A stretch of 64,000 bases of DNA from Thermocatellispora tengchongensis. GTDB taxonomy: Bacteria > Actinomycetota > Actinomycetes > Streptosporangiales > Streptosporangiaceae. Shown here one piece after another: positions 26,936-34,777 of this stretch. How positions within the stretch are numbered: position 1 is the first letter of the stretch; every line of letters starts with the position of its first letter. The stretch covers positions 124,001-188,000 of the forward strand of contig NZ_JACHGN010000016.1 in the NCBI RefSeq assembly GCF_014202315.1, given 5' to 3'. The notes under the pieces were generated by a model. That model did not search any database, was not told the DNA's origin, and saw only the letters and a list, made by a program, of their open reading frames with translations. The translations under genes were made by a program, and so were the position numbers.

Positions 26936-27963
26936 CCACCCCCACCACCACCCAGCCGCCCCAGCACCTCATACGCCGGATTCCCCGACGCCGCCCGCCG
27001 CACCTCCCGCGCCGTCGAAGCCACATACGCCTGACCCGTCACAATCGACGAATGCCCCAGCAACTCCATCAACTCATGCGCACTGGCCCCCCGCTCCGCC
27101 AGCCGCGTCGCGAACTCATGCCGCAACGCATGCACCAACGTCCCCCGCTGCACCCGATCATGAACCCCCGCATACCGGTAACACTGCCGCACCAGATACT
27201 GCAACCCACCCCGCCGCAACGGCTCCCCACGCGTATCCACCAGCAACGCCGCAGACCGGGGGAGCGAAGCCAACCCGAACCGCCGCAACCGGCTGTCCAC
27301 ATACACCTCGATCAACCGCTCCAACGGCGCCTCGATCGGCAACGACCGCGTCTTACCCCCCTTGCCCACCACCTGAATCCGCCGATCACCGGGGGAGCCC
27401 CCGATCGACCCCACCGTCAACCCCAGCAACTCCGCCGACCGCATCCCCGTCACCAACGCCAGCGCCAGCACCACCAGATCCCGCTCCACCCACGGATCAC
27501 GCGCCTTACGCGCCCCCGCCGCGATCCGCTCCAGCAACGTCGCCGACGCACTCCCGTCACCAAGCAACGGCTTGGGCGCCTTCGCCGGCTGCCTCGGCCG
27601 GGGGACCGCCGCCATCGGATTGCCCTCCAGCAACCCCTCCGCCACACAGAACGTCAGCATCTGATTCCACGCACTCCACGCCCGGTTCACACTCGCCGCC
27701 GACCGCCCCTCGGCGAACTCCGCGAACGCCGCCCGCACCAGCCGCCCGCCCAGCGCCCGCACCTCGAGATCCTCCAGCGCGACCCCCGCCAGCCCCGCCG
27801 CGATCTCACCCACGATGCGCAGATCCCGCTCATACCCCGCCAGCGTGTGCGGCGAGAGCTTCTTGACCCGAAGCCCCAGCAGAAACTGCTCCACCGCCTG
27901 CGGCACGCGCATCAGCACCAACGGCTCACCCCCGCTGAGGGGAGCGGAAAACGAATCATGCAT
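26932..27963 (-). CDS. tyrosine recombinase (XerC/D-like integrase)
   Basis: 343 residues from ATG 27963. A SAM-like core-binding domain (about 20-120) is followed by the catalytic domain with Arg in TGMRSAELLGL, Lys in GKGGKTRSLP, H-x-x-R in HALRHEFATRL, then LGHSSIVTGQAYV with the second His and the Tyr nucleophile. Single recombinase genes of this kind resolve dimers or move DNA between short two-armed sites. The start codon is inside a 26-base inverted repeat; upstream of it on the same strand CATAAT lies 7 bases before the ATG, so the mRNA may be leaderless. Confidence 0.9.
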   Translation of the reverse strand: MHDSFSAPLSGGEPLVLMRVPQAVEQFLLGLRVKKLSPHTLAGYERDLRIVGEIAAGLAGVALEDLEVRALGGRLVRAAFAEFAEGRSAASVNRAWSAWNQMLTFCVAEGLLEGNPMAAVPRPRQPAKAPKPLLGDGSASATLLERIAAGARKARDPWVERDLVVLALALVTGMRSAELLGLTVGSIGGSPGDRRIQVVGKGGKTRSLPIEAPLERLIEVYVDSRLRRFGLASLPRSAALLVDTRGEPLRRGGLQYLVRQCYRYAGVHDRVQRGTLVHALRHEFATRLAERGASAHELMELLGHSSIVTGQAYVASTAREVRRAASGNPAYEVLGRLGGGGGG

Positions 27964-27981
27964 AAGTGCGATTATGCATGA
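27956..27981. repeat. dif-like inverted repeat covering the recombinase start codon
   Basis: Arms TCATGCATAA (27956-27965) and TTATGCATGA (27972-27981) are perfectly inverted around the six bases GTGCGA. Xer sites have two about 11-base arms and a 6-base centre bounded by ATAA and TTAT(G), exactly as here. It differs from the usual actinobacterial dif, whose right arm reads TTATGTCAAGT. It could be a Xer-type or attachment site, or an autorepression operator, because it also contains the -10 box CATAAT of the recombinase gene. Confidence 0.7.
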
Positions 27982-28352
27982 AACCCTGATCCGAAGGCCG
28001 CCACGACACGCCGCCGAGCACCCGCGCCCCGCGCAGCACACGGCGAACACACGAGCACGCCGGCGCACAGGCGAAGCCGGATGCCCGATGCGGCTCGCGC
28101 GGACGGGCGGCCCGGACGGCGCGAGTCATGGCACGGCACGGCATCAAGATCGATCAACCGGCATGCGAGCGAAATGATCTTCACCCTGGGAGTAGCCCGC
28201 GGCCCGACGGGCACAGTGCACGTGTGGACACGGCCCGCGCGCAGCCCGCGGCATCACGCCGGACATCACCGAACCGTCACCGCAACGGAAGCCGGCGTGA
28301 CGTTCCGATGGATGCGCCGGCCCCGCCGCCCTCTCCCGCAGAAACCCTCGCC

Positions 28353-28384
28353 ATACCGGACAGAAGGTGCGTTCTGTTTGGTAT
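28353..28384. repeat. 13-bp near-perfect inverted repeat with a 6-base centre
   Basis: Arms ATACCGGACAGAA (28353-28365) and TTCTGTTTGGTAT (28372-28384) match in 11 of 13 positions around GGTGCG. The centre shares GTGCG with the centre of the repeat at 27956, and both have six-base centres, suggesting related protein-binding or recombination sites. Confidence 0.65.
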
Positions 28385-28709
28385 AGGAAAAGGGGCGAAA
28401 AACCCGGCGACGCGCCCCCGACCCGCACATCCGCCCCTCGCGCCAGGGCCGTCGGGTCCTCGGTCGCGGCCGATCATGCCGCCGAGACACCGGCCATGAC
28501 CAGGCGAATGACCGCGCGATCCGGGCCGGGCGGCCGAGACGCCTCTCCCCCAGTCTGCCCCGTCCCCCACGGTGCGGAGAAGCCGGTCACGCGCGGTAAG
28601 GTGTGGCGCGCGTCACATTCCCTGGTGTCCCGGACGCGACAACGGCAACCCCAGAGCGTCCCGCCATGGCTCCAGGCTCCTGCCCGTGACCTACGGCGCA
28701 AGCCGGCTT

Positions 28710-28739
28710 CGTCGTGCGTCACGTACCATGCGCACGACG
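28710..28739. repeat. 9-bp perfect inverted repeat
   Basis: Arms CGTCGTGCG (28710-28718) and CGCACGACG (28731-28739), 12 bases apart. It may be an operator or simple hairpin. Confidence 0.45.
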
Positions 28740-28963
28740 GTGACCGGGGGTGCTGCCCGGGTGTCCCCTTTCGGGAGGAAACGGCGGGAGGGCGTCGCAT
28801 TTCCGCAGATCCGTCATCCCCCTATGGAAGATCCGGCCTCGCCCGGACACTCCCCGCCGCCCCCTTCTCGCCGGTGGTGATGACGAGCTCGGCGGCGAAG
28901 CGCACGCCCAGTTCCCTATCCCCACTGGGCGATGATCGGTGAGAGTGGGGCAGGCTTGCTGGT

Positions 28964-29767
28964 GTGATGGCGATTCATTCGCTGCCCGCGCAGCCGCAGG
29001 CGGAGCCGTACGAGATGATCCCGCGTCTCGCGCCGCCGCGCCTGCGTCCGTACGTGCTGGGGTGGGCCGGGTTTCGCACCCGGGCGGGAGATCCCGCCCA
29101 GCCGAGCCGGATGCTGCCGCTCAACGTGGCCACTTTGATCATCGACTTCACGGGCATGGGGCCGATCGTCACCGGTCCCCGGGCCACTGCGGCGTTCTCG
29201 GTTCATACGCCGTGGCGTCACGGGGTGGCGGTCGGGCTCACTCCGGCCGGGATGGCGGCGTTGACGGGGGCGCCCATACGCGAGGTGGCGGGCACGACCG
29301 TGCGTCTGGAGGACCTTCTCGGCGCCCGTGCCGTGGAGCTGACCGACCGGCTGATCGATCCGGTGAGCTGGGCGGATCGCTTCGGGCTGCTGGAGGAGTT
29401 GTTGACGGCGTGGCTGCGCCCCGGCGCGGGTGACGATGGCCTGATCTCGCATGCCTGGTGGCGGCTGCAGGGGCCGGCCGGTCCGCGCACCATCGGGTCC
29501 CTCGCCGGTGAGCTGGGCGTGAGCCGTCGTTATGTCGAGCTCGGGTTCCGCCGGGTGGTGGGTTTGTCGCCCAAGACGGTGGCCCGGATCGCTCGATTCC
29601 AGCGGATCGTGGACGTGTGGCGACGGCCCTCGGCCAGGCTGGAGGAGGCGGTCGGCTGCGGGTTCGCCGACCAGCCGCATCTCACCCGTGAGGTCCGGGC
29701 GATGGCGCAGATGACGCCGAAGCAGTTGTTCGCATTCGTGCAATACGCCGATCGGCTCACGCACTAG
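28964..29767 (+). CDS. AraC-family transcriptional regulator
   Basis: 267 residues from GTG 28964 (ATG 28967 equally possible). The N-terminal half (about 20-150) looks like the DUF6597-type ligand-binding part seen in short AraC regulators (LRPYVLGWAGFRTRAG, VAVGLTPAGMAALTG). The C-terminal AraC domain (about 165-260) includes IGSLAGELGVSRRYVELGF, RRVVGLSPKTVARIARFQR and AVGCGFADQPHLTREVRAM. The gene lies 58 bases before nuoH on the same strand, and control of nuoH or of itself is possible. Confidence 0.85.
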   Translation: MMAIHSLPAQPQAEPYEMIPRLAPPRLRPYVLGWAGFRTRAGDPAQPSRMLPLNVATLIIDFTGMGPIVTGPRATAAFSVHTPWRHGVAVGLTPAGMAALTGAPIREVAGTTVRLEDLLGARAVELTDRLIDPVSWADRFGLLEELLTAWLRPGAGDDGLISHAWWRLQGPAGPRTIGSLAGELGVSRRYVELGFRRVVGLSPKTVARIARFQRIVDVWRRPSARLEEAVGCGFADQPHLTREVRAMAQMTPKQLFAFVQYADRLTH

Positions 29768-29825
29768 CGTGACCTTCCGCTCCGGGAGCTAACCAGTGCC
29801 GGAGGAGAGGAAGGGGCGTCACGTC

Positions 29826-31106
29826 ATGGCTGGGGTTCTCGCGGCCGATCCCACGCTCGCCGACTTCGGCGAGGACCCGTTGTGGATCATCGTGGTGAAG
29901 GCGGTGATGCTGTTCCTTTTTCTGGCGCTGGGGGTCATGTTCGGGGTCTGGTTCGAGCGCAAGCTGATCTCGCGGATGCAGGACCGTTACGGGCCCAACC
30001 GGGCGGGCAGGTTCGGTCTGCTGCAGTCGGTCGCCGACGCGGTGAAGATGGGGTTGAAGGAGGACATCCTCCCGAGTGCGGTGGATCGGGTGCTCTACCT
30101 GCTGGCGCCGGTGATCATGGTGGTGCCGGCGTTCCTGGCCTTCTCCGTGGTGCCGTTCGGGCCGGTCGTGGAGCTGTTCGGTGTGCGGACGCCGCTGCAG
30201 TTGGTGGATCTGCCGGTGGCGGTGCTGTTCGTGCTGGCCATGGGCGCGGTGTCGGTTTATGGGGTGGTGCTGGCGGGGTGGTCGTCGCGCTCGCCGTACG
30301 CGCTGCTCGGTGGTCTGCGTTCGGCGGCTCAGGTGGTCTCCTACGAGATCGCGATGGGGCTGTCGTTCGTGGCCGTGTTCCTGTTCGCCGGGACGCTGTC
30401 GACGTCGGAGATCGTCAGGGCGCAGGAGCAGGTCTGGTTCGCGGTGTTGCTGATCCCGTCGTTCCTGGTCTACGTGGTCTGCATGTTCGGTGAGGCCGCA
30501 CGTATTCCGTTCGATCTGCCGGAGGGTGAGGGTGAGCTGGTCGGGGGGTTCCAGACGGAGTACTCCTCGTCGCTGAAGTTCGCTCTGATCATGATGGGCG
30601 AGTACCTGCACACCTTCACCGCCGCCGGTGTCGCCGTCACGCTGTTCTTGGGCGGCTGGCGGGCGCCGTTCCCGGTCTCGTTGTGGGAGGGCGCCGGCCA
30701 GGGCTGGTGGCCGGTGTTGTGGTTCTTCCTCAAGTTCGTGCTGACCTTCGCTTTCATCGTGTGGGTGCGGGCTTCGCTGCCGCGCGTACGCTACGACCAG
30801 TTGATGTCGCTGGGGTGGAAGGTGCTGATCCCGGTCAGCCTGGCCTGGATTCTGCTGGTGGCCGCGGTGCGCAACGTGGTGGTCAACGAGGGCGACAGGA
30901 TGCTGGGGATCGGGCTCGGCGTGATCATCGTGATCGGCGTGCTGGCCGTGTGGATGCGGTTCGACACGGTCGCCCAGCGGCGCAGGGAGGCCCTGGGGGC
31001 ACAGGTGGAGGCCGAGCCGGAGGAACCGTCCGACGAGCGGGCGGCCGGCGGCTTCCCTGTGCCACCGCTGGACCTGCCGCACTACCACGGCGTTTCCCGG
31101 TCGTGA
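29826..31106 (+). CDS. nuoH: NADH-quinone oxidoreductase subunit H, encoded alone
   Basis: 426 residues from ATG 29826, behind a purine-rich GGAGGAGAGGAAGGGG. NuoH is the membrane subunit of complex I that forms part of the quinone chamber. Conserved text is intact: [72 protein letters not shown] (in part), FQTEYSS. Eight or nine membrane helices are expected. The acidic C-terminal tail (about 395-426) is longer than in enterobacteria, as in other actinomycetes. No other nuo gene lies within tens of kilobases, so this is a detached copy or a moved one. Confidence 0.93.
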   Translation: MAGVLAADPTLADFGEDPLWIIVVKAVMLFLFLALGVMFGVWFERKLISRMQDRYGPNRAGRFGLLQSVADAVKMGLKEDILPSAVDRVLYLLAPVIMVVPAFLAFSVVPFGPVVELFGVRTPLQLVDLPVAVLFVLAMGAVSVYGVVLAGWSSRSPYALLGGLRSAAQVVSYEIAMGLSFVAVFLFAGTLSTSEIVRAQEQVWFAVLLIPSFLVYVVCMFGEAARIPFDLPEGEGELVGGFQTEYSSSLKFALIMMGEYLHTFTAAGVAVTLFLGGWRAPFPVSLWEGAGQGWWPVLWFFLKFVLTFAFIVWVRASLPRVRYDQLMSLGWKVLIPVSLAWILLVAAVRNVVVNEGDRMLGIGLGVIIVIGVLAVWMRFDTVAQRRREALGAQVEAEPEEPSDERAAGGFPVPPLDLPHYHGVSRS

Positions 31107-31150
31107 GCGCACCGGTTGCTCTCAGTCGGCGGGCATCGGCGCTGTTCGGT

Positions 31151-31345
31151 TCAGCACGAAGGTGCCGCCTGCGGTTGTCGGGCCCGAGGGCGGCTGCCGG
31201 TGACCAGGCGCCGGTGCGGCGTGGGCCGCCCGTCGCGCAGCTTCGCCACCAGCGCCTCGGTGGCCAGCACACCGAATCCGGCGCCGGTGACCAGGGTGCT
31301 GCCCGCCCGCACCGCTTCGGCGTGCAGGGCGAGCAGGCTTTCCAT
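31151..31345 (-). pseudogene. fragment of a saccharopine-dehydrogenase-like NAD(P) oxidoreductase
   Basis: About 48 residues (MESLLALHAEAVRAG, STLVTGAGFGVLATEALVAK, LRDGRPTPHRRLV) resemble the middle of trans-acting enoyl reductase/saccharopine-dehydrogenase-like proteins, around the GAGFG segment. The similarity stops on both sides: downstream text is Arg/Pro noise, and upstream it meets a recombinase fragment on the other strand at 31343. Confidence 0.45.
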
Positions 31346-31564
31346 CGAGTCTTCTCCGAGAAGATCTCCGCCCGCGCCACCGCCGACGCCTCGAACTCGA
31401 GCGTGCCGTCACCCTGGCCCGTGAGCTGTGTCCCTCCGGCGTCGCGGTCAGCCTGGTGGTCCACGAGCGCAAGCGGCTCGGCCGCGGCCTGGTGCCGGCT
31501 GAGCTCGCCGGACGGTCGCGCCTGCGACGTCCGCCAGGAGTTCCTCACCGGCGAGCTGCGAGGT
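31343..31564 (+). pseudogene. middle fragment of a serine recombinase (resolvase/invertase)
   Basis: Three frames joined give RVFSEKISARATADA, then LELERAVTLARELCPSGVAV-SLVVHERKRLGRGL, then EFLTGELRGSG. These are consecutive conserved blocks of the catalytic domain of actinomycete DNA invertases (FxEKIS, the KRLGR helix, EFLTGEL). The catalytic serine block and the whole C-terminal part are missing, and two frameshifts occur. It is a dead fragment. Confidence 0.7.
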
Positions 31565-32372
31565 AGCGGGGTGCCCGCCAGGGTGCGCCGCGGTGCCGGG
31601 TCGTGCAGAAGGGCACGCGGCCCGAGCCGTTCCGCTTGGGGTGCCACCACACGCCGGTAGCCCGCGGCGCGTGTATCGGGGCGTGTGGCGGCTCGGTATG
31701 AGAGGGTGACCTGCTTCGCCTTGGGCGACGTGGGGTCGCATGAAGGCGACGTGTGGCCTCGTGGTGGCCGTTTCACTCGGGTGGCGCGGTGCCCCGCCTG
31801 TCTCCAGCAGCGCGAGCGGATCGTGTGAATTCGGCGCTGGAGCGCTTGCGCCGGCCCTGGCGCGAGTGTGAGATCCATGTGGGGCCGGGTGTGTGTCCAG
31901 CGGATCGTGCCGTGTGATCGACGCGGTGGGCCTCGATTCCGACGCCTGCGGCCGTCTCACGGCCATATACGACGTCGCCGCCTCCAAACAAGCCCGGCGG
32001 CCGGTCGCCGATGGCTCACGGGCGGTATCTGGACGCGATGCCTCTCCCCCACCCGGCGGCCATCTGCGTGGCCGTCGCGGGTGGCGAGTGCCGGATTCGG
32101 CAGGGCGCGTGGTGCGACGGGCACTCGCGGTCGTTTGGCCGGTGCTGCCGGGCGGCGGTATGGAAGGTCGTCCCGGCCTGCGCGGCGAGCGCGATGGCCG
32201 CCGCCGCTCTGCCTCGCGTGTCCTCGCAGCGGGTCAGGGACATGGCGGCCTTGAGGGGTGTGTGGTCCCGTGTCCGGGGTGTCGCCGTTCCCCCGGCTTC
32301 GGCGGTGGGATTGTCGGTGGGGGCGGGTAGGTTCGTGGGGCGTGATGATCGAGAAAGGACTCCCCTGAGATC
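31565..32372. other. about 800 bases with no recognisable gene
   Basis: No frame keeps a coding pattern. A short phrase at about 31820-31915 (SALERLRRPWRECEIHVG in one frame) could be another eroded gene, but I cannot place it. The bases just before 32373 (GGGGGCGGGTAGGTTCG) could hold the promoter of the recombinase gene. Confidence 0.5.
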
Positions 32373-33416
32373 ATGCGGCCTGCGGAGCTGAATCGCCTCA
32401 CGGTGGTGGAGGCGGCCGATCGTTATGTGGAGCTGGTCCGGGCCCGGACGTTGACGGGTGCCCTCTCCCCCGCGACGGCCGAGGTGTATGCGCGGGATGT
32501 GGCGACGTTCGTGGCGCTGGCGGGTGCGGATCGGGTGCTGGATGATCTGGACGGCGCGGATGTGGATGCGGTTTTGCTGGCGTTCGCGCGTAAGCCGGAT
32601 GGGCGGCGGGCCGGTGGGGCGGACGGGGATGAGGGGGGTGGGGCGCGGCAGAGTGCGGCTTCGCAGGCGCGGTTCCGGCGGTCGGTGTCGGCGTTGTTCA
32701 AGCATGCGGTGCTCGCGGGGTGGGTGCAGGTGAATCCGATGACGGCGGCGACGGTGACGGCGCGGGAGCGGGGTGGGTTGCGGCCGGAGCGGCGGGCGTT
32801 GACCAGGGAGCAGGCGCAGGGGTTGATCGGGGCGGCTCGGGGTCTTGCCGGTGACGGTGCGGGGGTGGAGGCGGGGCGGCGGCGGGATCAGCGTACGGGG
32901 TTGCGGGATGGGTTGATCGTGTTGTTGCTGGCGACGGTGGGGCCGCGGGTGTCGGAGCTGGTGCGGGCGAATGTGGAGGATTTCTACACCAATGACGGGG
33001 TGCGGTATTGGCGGATCTTCGGTAAGGGGGGTCGCACGCGGGATGTGCCGTTGCCGGGGGACGTGGCGCGGGTGCTGGATGTGTACCTGGCCGAGGGGCG
33101 GGGGGTGCCCGCGGCGGGGGGCGATGGGGAGAAGGCGTTGCTGTTGTCGTGGCGGGGGCGGCGGCTGGCGCGGGGTGATGTGCAGGCGGTGATCGATCGG
33201 GTGTTGCGGCGGGTGGATCCGGCGCGGCGGCGGTCGGTGACGCCGCATGGGTTGCGGCATACGACGGCGACGCATCTTCTCGCCGATGCGGTGGACATGG
33301 ATGCGGTGCGGCGGGTGCTGGGGCACAGCGATCTGGCGACGTTGGGGCGGTATCGGGATGAGTTGCCGGGTGAGCTTGAGGTGGCGATGCGGGCGCATCC
33401 GCTGCTGCGGGAGTAG
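32373..33416 (+). CDS. second tyrosine recombinase (XerC/D-like)
   Basis: 347 residues from ATG 32373. The N-terminal core-binding domain (about 8-120) carries an unusual Gly/Ala/Asp-rich insert (RRAGGADGDEGGGARQS). Catalytic residues are all visible: Arg in TVGPRVSELVR, Lys in GKGGRTRDVPL, H-x-x-R in HGLRHTTATHL, LGHSDLATLGRYRDE with His and the Tyr nucleophile. It is not closely similar to the recombinase at 26932, so the two are not a recent duplication. A strong hairpin overlaps its stop codon. Confidence 0.9.
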   Translation: MRPAELNRLTVVEAADRYVELVRARTLTGALSPATAEVYARDVATFVALAGADRVLDDLDGADVDAVLLAFARKPDGRRAGGADGDEGGGARQSAASQARFRRSVSALFKHAVLAGWVQVNPMTAATVTARERGGLRPERRALTREQAQGLIGAARGLAGDGAGVEAGRRRDQRTGLRDGLIVLLLATVGPRVSELVRANVEDFYTNDGVRYWRIFGKGGRTRDVPLPGDVARVLDVYLAEGRGVPAAGGDGEKALLLSWRGRRLARGDVQAVIDRVLRRVDPARRRSVTPHGLRHTTATHLLADAVDMDAVRRVLGHSDLATLGRYRDELPGELEVAMRAHPLLRE

Positions 33417-33448
33417 CCGGCCCGGCGGGAGTCCCCGCCGGGCCGGCT
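33415..33448. terminator. 15-bp perfect bidirectional hairpin
   Basis: Arms 33415-33429 and 33434-33448 (AGCCGGCCCGGCGGG and complement) with the four-base loop AGTC. The left arm overlaps the TAG of the recombinase gene and the convergent methyltransferase gene ends 11 bases to the right, so it serves both. Confidence 0.8.
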
Positions 33449-33458
33449 GGTGGGGTGG

Positions 33459-34298
33459 TCAGGTGGTGAGGTGGTGGTAGAGGGTGAGCCACTGGTCGGG
33501 GTGGACGTAGGCGACGACGGTGGCGGGGTCGAGGCCGGCCGCGCGGAAGGCGGCGTCCACGCGGCGGGCGGGGTAGCGGCGGGTGAGTGAGGCGCGCAGG
33601 GTGCCGCCGGTGCCGGTGAAGCCGAGTGCGACCAGGTCGTGGTAGCCGCGCAGGGCGGCGGGCGGGAGCAGGTCGGCGGGGCGGCGTTGGATGCGCAGGA
33701 TGGCGGAGTCGACCTTGGGGATGGGGCGGAAGCTGTGGCGGTCGATGCGGCCGTGCAGGTGCCAGGTGTGGCGGGGCCAGGTGGTGACGGTCAGGCGGGT
33801 CCAGCGGCCGTAGTCGCCGGTGCGTTTGCGGGCGTATTCGAGCTGGGTGACGAGGGTGGCGGAGGTGAGGGTGGGGGCCTGCAGGCACCATCGGACGATG
33901 CGTGCGGTGGCGGAGTAGGGGATGTTGCCGACGACGGCGAAGGGGTGGCGGGGTGGGTGTGCGGTGGTGAAGTCGGCGCGGACGATGTGGATGCGGTCGT
34001 CGTCGCGGGTGGCGTGGGCCAGGCGGTCGGCGAGGCGGGGGTCGAGTTCGTAGGCGATGACCTTGCCGGCGCGGCGGGCCAGGGCGCGGGTGAGGCTGCC
34101 TTCGCCTGCTCCGGGTTCGAGGATGAGGGTGCCGGGGCGTGGCCGTGCGGCGTGCAGGATGCGGGCGATCTCGTGGGGGTCGGTGAGGAAGTTCTGCGAC
34201 AGGGTGCGCCTGGCGTGGTCGCGGTCGGTGCGGGGCCGGCGCGGGGTGCGGCCGGTGCGCTGGTGCGGCTGGTCGTTGTGTGCGTTGGAGCGCGCCAC
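33459..34298 (-). CDS. erm: Erm-family 23S rRNA adenine N6-methyltransferase
   Basis: 279 residues from GTG 34298 (GAAGGG upstream). A basic N-terminal tail leads into RDHARRTLSQNFL, the start signature of actinomycete Erm proteins, then the SAM site LILEPGAGEGSLTRALA and the catalytic GNIPYSATARIVRWCL. LTVTTWPRHTWHLHGRI and FRPIPKVDSAILRI follow, as in Erm rather than the housekeeping RsmA/KsgA. Known action: methylation of A2058 of 23S rRNA, which lowers binding of macrolides, lincosamides and streptogramin B. It is convergent with the recombinase gene. The exact Erm class cannot be decided by eye. Confidence 0.88.
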   Translation of the reverse strand: MARSNAHNDQPHQRTGRTPRRPRTDRDHARRTLSQNFLTDPHEIARILHAARPRPGTLILEPGAGEGSLTRALARRAGKVIAYELDPRLADRLAHATRDDDRIHIVRADFTTAHPPRHPFAVVGNIPYSATARIVRWCLQAPTLTSATLVTQLEYARKRTGDYGRWTRLTVTTWPRHTWHLHGRIDRHSFRPIPKVDSAILRIQRRPADLLPPAALRGYHDLVALGFTGTGGTLRASLTRRYPARRVDAAFRAAGLDPATVVAYVHPDQWLTLYHHLTT

Positions 34299-34714
34299 GG
34301 TGTTTCGCCCTTCGGGTCCGAGAGGAGGTGCGGGTGTTGTCTCGGAGGCCCTGGGCACGCGTGCAGGACGGCCGGGCGGCCTGTTGGTGGGTCCGCCGGG
34401 GTGCCGTGGTTACGGTGCAGCCGTGAAGGTTTCGGCAGCGCGGTGATGACGGGCGCGGCGTGCGGGATGTGCGTGGTGCCGCGCGTGGCGCTGGAGGAGG
34501 CTGCGCGTCCTACCGGGCCAGGGCCCGGGTGGCGCGAGGCCGGATGACCATGCCCACCCAGAGGGCGGCGTTGCACAGCGCGTGGTTCATGCCGACCAGG
34601 CTATGGGACGGCTGTGGCGGGGTCCACTGGTTTTGGCCCGGCGGGTCGGGGGGCGGCGGGTGCTACCGGGTGGCGTGCCGTGCGGGCCGGTTCGGGCCGT
34701 CCCGGGAAAAGGGG
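34299..34714. other. leader region upstream of erm and of the tipA-like promoter
   Basis: About 415 bases without a convincing gene. On the minus strand a 26-codon frame (34510-34590, MNHALCNAALWVGMVIRPR and a short tail) ends 211 bases before the erm start and could be a leader peptide, but it has no good ribosome site. I found no clear attenuator hairpin by eye. Confidence 0.35.
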
Positions 34715-34745
34715 TTGAGCCTGACGTAACGTGAGGCCGCAGGCT
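34715..34745 (+). promoter_or_regulatory. TipA-type promoter and operator
   Basis: TTGAGC (34715-34720), a 19-base spacer and CAGGCT (34740-34745). The spacer carries the imperfect palindrome CCTGACGTAACGTGAGG (34720-34736), very close to CCTCACGTCACGTGAGG as I recall it from the tipA promoter of Streptomyces. MerR-family activators untwist such over-long spacers. Confidence 0.7.
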
Positions 34746-34777
34746 GGTCCACGTAAGCGAGGAAAGGGGTGGCCGCG

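Larger units (their letters stand above)
27982..28963. other. gene-poor interval of about 980 bases with inverted repeats
   Basis: Open frames exist on both strands but show no recognisable domain, ribosome site or consistent codon bias. The interval holds two further inverted repeats (28353-28384, 28710-28739), separates the recombinase from the AraC-type gene, and is where the + strand changes from C-rich to G-rich. It may be a non-coding recombination or control region, or degraded sequence. Confidence 0.55.

Noticed and set aside
27956-27981. The chromosomal dif site itself
   Set aside because: The outer arm bases do not match the actinobacterial dif consensus as I know it (right arm TTATGTCAAGT), so I call it only dif-like.
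27900-29000. Replication origin, given the direction of the skew change
   Set aside because: No dnaA, dnaN or DnaA-box cluster is present, and the skew is patchy further right.
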